64,000 nt of DNA from Ruegeria lacuscaerulensis (GTDB taxonomy: Bacteria > Pseudomonadota > Alphaproteobacteria > Rhodobacterales > Rhodobacteraceae), in contig NZ_WQGO01000007.1 of NCBI RefSeq assembly GCF_013034685.1, positions 1 through 64,000 of the forward strand, given 5' to 3'. Below the pieces are notes generated by a model, which did not search any database, was not told the DNA's origin, and worked only from the letters and a program-made list of their open reading frames with translations. Position numbers and translations under genes: made by a program. This document shows, in pieces, positions 60,750 through 64,000 of this stretch (within the stretch, counting starts at the first letter, position 1; the number at the start of each line of letters is the position of its first letter).

Positions 60750-61655
60750 CTAGAGTTTTCCCATCTGCTTCAACTGTTTGCGCTGCGCGATGATTTCGTC
60801 CTGCACGAAGTCGCGGAAAGCGGCGACACGCTTGGAATGGCGCAGTTCTTCGGGGTAGGCCAGATAAACGGGGACATCTGCAGTTTCGATATCGGTGAGC
60901 AGGGGTACCAGATGCGGAAAATCCTGGGTTACGTAGTCCGGCAAGACGCCGATGCCAAGGTTGTGAAGCACGCCTTGCAGCACGCCGAAATAGTTGTTCA
61001 CTGACAACAGGGACCTGGGGTTATAGGTCATCAGGTGCCGTACCATGGCAGCACTTGCCCCAACTTGTGGCGCAGATGGCGTCTGGCTGATCAGCCGATG
61101 GTTCGCGATTTCCTCCAACTCCTCAGGGGCGCCGTTTTCCTCTAGATATTCTTGCGTGGCGTAAAGTTGCATCTGAACGGTCATCAGGCGTTTGCGTACT
61201 AGATCAGCCTGGCTGGGCTCTTTCATGCGTATGGCGACGTCTGCTTCACGCATGGGCAAGTCCAGAACCCGCTCCTCTAGCATCAAGTCAATGTTAAGGT
61301 CCGGGTATTGTTCGTAAAGCTTCGGTAGGCGCGGTGCGAGCCAGAGCGTGCCAAAGCCGAACGTTGTGGTGACGCGCAGAACGCCGAACACTTCTTCTTC
61401 ACTGTCACGGATACGCGCGGCGGCGGCATCCAGACGTTTGGACATGGCCGAGGTGGCGTCGAACAGCAACTCGCCCTGTTCGGTCAGGATCAGTCCGCGT
61501 GCGTGGCGGTGGAAAAGGGTCGAATCAAGCGATTCCTCCAGCGCCCGAATTTGGCGGCTGACGGCGGATTGCGACAAATTCAGCTTGTCGCCCGCATGAG
61601 TCAGGCTGCCTGCATCGGCCACCGCGTGAAATATCCTAAGCTTGTCCCAATCCAT
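60750..61655 (-). CDS. LysR-family transcriptional regulator, divergent from the indolepyruvate oxidoreductase gene
   Basis: 301 residues, full-length LysR layout: winged HTH (about 1-65, THAGDKLNLSQSAVSRQIRALE) and effector domain (about 90-295). Ends in a basic tail (AQRKQLKQMGKL). Transcribed away from the fused ior gene with 170 bases between starts, so likely its regulator; an aromatic amino acid or keto acid ligand would fit but is inference. Resembles the LysR group with an LRVTTTFGFGTLWL start to the effector domain. Confidence 0.9.
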   Translation of the reverse strand: MDWDKLRIFHAVADAGSLTHAGDKLNLSQSAVSRQIRALEESLDSTLFHRHARGLILTEQGELLFDATSAMSKRLDAAAARIRDSEEEVFGVLRVTTTFGFGTLWLAPRLPKLYEQYPDLNIDLMLEERVLDLPMREADVAIRMKEPSQADLVRKRLMTVQMQLYATQEYLEENGAPEELEEIANHRLISQTPSAPQVGASAAMVRHLMTYNPRSLLSVNNYFGVLQGVLHNLGIGVLPDYVTQDFPHLVPLLTDIETADVPVYLAYPEELRHSKRVAAFRDFVQDEIIAQRKQLKQMGKL

Positions 61656-61825
61656 CGCCGCAACTTTCGTTATCTTTTGGAAGCCCTATATGAAATAGGT
61701 AACAAGTTCTACATTCAAACTGTGATTTTGGCAGGATTACAGAGGGTAAACCCTATACAGGTCAGAAATTGTGACCTAAAATGCGAGGGAAATACGCACA
61801 CTGATCTGACGAGGGGAGACGTCTG

Positions 61826-64000
61826 ATGAGCCAGCCACAGATATCGCTGAACGACCGGTTTGATATTGAGAAGAACCCCGTCCTTTTGAACGGCACGCAG
61901 GCGCTTGTACGGTTGATGCTGTTGCAGAAGGAACGTGACCGACAGGCAGGTTTGAATACTGCAGGTTTGGTCACAGGGTATCGGGGCTCTCCGTTGGGTG
62001 CGGTCGATCAGCAGATGATGCGGGCGCAAAAGCATCTTGCTGAAAGCGATGTCACCTTCCAATTCGGCCTGAATGAAGATCTTGCTGCCACCGCGCTCTG
62101 GGGCAGTCAGCAGGCGGGTCTGCGGGGCGACGGCAAGTTCGATGGCGTGTTCGGCTTGTGGTACGGCAAAGGCCCCGGCGTTGACCGTTCGGGCGACGTG
62201 ATGCGCCACGCCAACATGGCGGGAACGGCGGAACATGGCGGTGTCCTTGTTGCGATGGGCGACGATCACACCGGCGAAAGCTCCACCGTTTTGCACCAGT
62301 CTGAGTGGGCGTTGGTGGACATGTATATGCCTATTGTCAGCCCGGCGGGTGTTCAGGAAATCCTCGATTACGGCATCTACGGATATGCGCTCAGCCGGTT
62401 TGCGGGCGTGTGGGTCGGGTTGAAGACGATGAAGGACACGATCGAAGTGACCTCGGTCGTCGATGGCAGCCCGGATCGGATCAAAGTCGTCACGCCGCAA
62501 TTTAACATGCCTGATGGCGGGTTGAACATCCGTCTTGGCGACACACCGCACCTGCAAGAGGCCCGGATCATCGATGTCAAACGTTTCGCGGCCGAGACGT
62601 TCTCGCACGCCAACAAGATGGACAAGCGCGTCTGGGGCAAACCCGGTGCCAAGATCGGTTTCGTCGCGGCGGGCAAGAACTGGCTGGATCTGGTCCATGC
62701 TCTGTCGCTGCTCAATATCGACGAGGCTGAGGCCGAACGGCTGGGGATCACAACCTACAAAGTGGGCCAGACCTTCCCGCTGGATATGGCGGGTTTTCAT
62801 GATTGGGCCGAAGGGCTGGACCTGATCGTCATCGTCGAAGAAAAGCGCAAACTGATCGAGGTTCAGGTCAAGGAAGCCATCTTCGACGACCGGCGCGGGC
62901 GGCGCGTGTATGGCTGGTACAAAGGCGGTGCAGGGACCCTACATCGGGAAGAGCTGTTCCCGACCCGCGGTGCCCTTGATCCGATTATGATCGCGGAAAA
63001 GCTAGGCGATATCCTGATCGAAGAGGGACGTGAAACCGACGGTGTGCGTGCGGGGCTTACCAAACTGGCCGAGTCGCGCCGTGCCGACAACGCCGAAGAG
63101 ATCGCGACGCGTTTGCCCTATTTCTGCTCGGGATGTCCGCATAACAGCTCGACCAAGGTGCCCGACGGCAGCCGTGCTTATGCAGGCATAGGGTGTCACT
63201 ACATGGTTCAATGGATGGACCGAAATACCTCGGGCTTTACCCAGATGGGGGGTGAAGGCGCGAACTGGATTGGCGAGGCTCCATTCTCGACCACACCGCA
63301 CGTCTTTCAGAACCTCGGCGACGGGACCTATAACCACTCGGGCGTGCAGGCCATCCGGGCGGCGCTTTCGGCGGGGACGAACATTACCTTCAAGATCCTG
63401 TTCAATGATGCCGTTGCCATGACAGGTGGACAGGGCAATGAGGGCGATTTGACCGCCGAACGCATCGTGGCCGAGGTCAAGGCGATGGGCGTACAGCACG
63501 TGGCTTTGGTCTATGACGAAAAGGAAGATGTGAATTTCAAGGCGCTGCCATCGGGGGTAGATACGTTCGAACGCGCCGAACTGATGCAGGTTCAGGAAAA
63601 ATTCCGCGAGATCGAGGGCGTCTCGGTCATTGTTTACGTGCAGACCTGCGCTGCGGAAAAACGCCGCCGTCGCAAGCGCGGCACGTTCCCGGACCCGGAT
63701 AAACGTGTCTTCATCAACACTGACATCTGTGAAGGCTGCGGCGATTGTGGGGTTCAATCCAACTGCGTCTCGATCGTTCCGAAAGAGACCGAGCTGGGTC
63801 GGAAGCGCGCGATTGATCAGTCCAGTTGCAACAAGGATTTTTCCTGTGTGAACGGGTTCTGCCCGTCTTTCATCACGTTGGAAGGTGCGAAGATCCGTAA
63901 GGAGGCCACCACCGAAATCGACTTGCCGGATTTGCCAATGCCCGATCTGCCAGAGATCAATGGCACGCACAACGTGGTGATTACCGGAATTGGCGGGACC
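61826..64000 (+). CDS. indolepyruvate ferredoxin oxidoreductase, fused type (3' end outside window)
   Basis: Oxidative decarboxylation of aryl (or branched) 2-keto acids to acyl-CoA with ferredoxin, in aromatic amino acid breakdown. ATG at 61826 with GAGGGGAG upstream; 725 codons are visible with no stop, so the gene runs off the window. Seen in order: pyrimidine-binding domain (TAGLVTGYRGSPLGAVDQQM), ThDP-binding part (YFCSGCPHNSST, GIGCHYMVQWMD, NDAVAMTGGQGNEGD), ferredoxin-like cysteines (CEGCGDCGVQSNC, about residues 638-650) and the start of the gamma domain (VVITGIGGT). This is the IorA-IorB fusion of proteobacteria (about 1,130-1,170 residues). Confidence 0.93.
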   Translation, partial: MSQPQISLNDRFDIEKNPVLLNGTQALVRLMLLQKERDRQAGLNTAGLVTGYRGSPLGAVDQQMMRAQKHLAESDVTFQFGLNEDLAATALWGSQQAGLRGDGKFDGVFGLWYGKGPGVDRSGDVMRHANMAGTAEHGGVLVAMGDDHTGESSTVLHQSEWALVDMYMPIVSPAGVQEILDYGIYGYALSRFAGVWVGLKTMKDTIEVTSVVDGSPDRIKVVTPQFNMPDGGLNIRLGDTPHLQEARIIDVKRFAAETFSHANKMDKRVWGKPGAKIGFVAAGKNWLDLVHALSLLNIDEAEAERLGITTYKVGQTFPLDMAGFHDWAEGLDLIVIVEEKRKLIEVQVKEAIFDDRRGRRVYGWYKGGAGTLHREELFPTRGALDPIMIAEKLGDILIEEGRETDGVRAGLTKLAESRRADNAEEIATRLPYFCSGCPHNSSTKVPDGSRAYAGIGCHYMVQWMDRNTSGFTQMGGEGANWIGEAPFSTTPHVFQNLGDGTYNHSGVQAIRAALSAGTNITFKILFNDAVAMTGGQGNEGDLTAERIVAEVKAMGVQHVALVYDEKEDVNFKALPSGVDTFERAELMQVQEKFREIEGVSVIVYVQTCAAEKRRRRKRGTFPDPDKRVFINTDICEGCGDCGVQSNCVSIVPKETELGRKRAIDQSSCNKDFSCVNGFCPSFITLEGAKIRKEATTEIDLPDLPMPDLPEINGTHNVVITGIGGT

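Noticed and set aside
61715-62800. 361-codon - strand frame opposite the ior gene
   Set aside because: The + strand encodes a clear indolepyruvate oxidoreductase through this stretch; the antisense frame has no recognisable domain.

Overview
The window looks like a chromosomal segment of a marine Roseobacter-group alphaproteobacterium (Rhodobacteraceae). Evidence: high-GC dense coding, the cobA-DUF2849-cysI-cysH-DUF934 sulfate assimilation block with a divergent Lrp-type gene, an alphaproteobacterial LexA box (GTTC-N7-GTTC) before uvrA, a dctBD/dctPQM TRAP locus, form II cox genes in the order S-L-M, and two short palindromic intergenic elements of a kind I associate with this group. I see no prophage, insertion sequence, CRISPR array or plasmid gene; this is core and lightly accessory chromosome.

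Layout. 1-3.8 kb: coxSLM encoding a form II molybdenum hydroxylase. 3.8-7.4 kb: RpiR-type regulator divergent from a BKACE (DUF849)/aminotransferase pair, then a small membrane protein whose 3' end is read through the infC terminator. 7.4-13.7 kb: infC (starting on AUA), fpr, the assimilatory sulfate/sulfite reduction operon and its Lrp-type neighbour. 13.7-21.4 kb: cytochrome P450, then dctBD and dctPQM with two strong palindromes between dctD and dctP. 21.4-24 kb: a guanidine-II riboswitch and sugE (guanidine exporter), tpiA, a 2-oxoglutarate/Fe(II) oxygenase, an A-type Fe-S carrier. 24-31 kb: small secreted protein, sufT, NfeD/SPFH pair, nucleoside hydrolase, tgt, lon. 31-36.4 kb: tRNA-Val, outer membrane protein, two identical tRNA-Asp genes, uvrA, site-2 protease. 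36.4-46 kb: valine degradation genes (acyl-CoA dehydrogenase, 3-hydroxyisobutyryl-CoA hydrolase, mmsB; then mmsA with a divergent LysR gene), with a YbdK-type ligase, a methyltransferase, a fasciclin protein and an L,D-transpeptidase between them. 46-53 kb: CBS protein, coaD, two gap genes separated by a 47-residue protein, DUF808 protein, tkt. 53-60.5 kb: coiled-coil gene + zapA, MliC-like protein, bolA/small membrane protein/grxD, purL, MscS-type channel. 60.5-64 kb: structured intergenic region, LysR gene and a fused indolepyruvate ferredoxin oxidoreductase cut by the window end.

How genes work together. cobA makes the siroheme precursor used by CysI; CysH has APS-reductase cysteines and Fpr may supply electrons. 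TpiA, both GAPDHs and Tkt cover triose-phosphate metabolism, and both gap genes carry matching GTTAGCGC-type palindromes, suggesting shared LacI-family control. The Fe-S genes (A-type carrier, SufT, Grx4, BolA) fit a cell rich in Fe-S enzymes. The most notable signals are the DctD protein lacking both the Walker A lysine and the GAFTGA loop while facing two perfect operator-like palindromes, the AUA start of infC, the guanidine-II riboswitch with sugE, the BKACE/aminotransferase/RpiR locus, and the hairpin-rich region between the last LysR gene and mscS.
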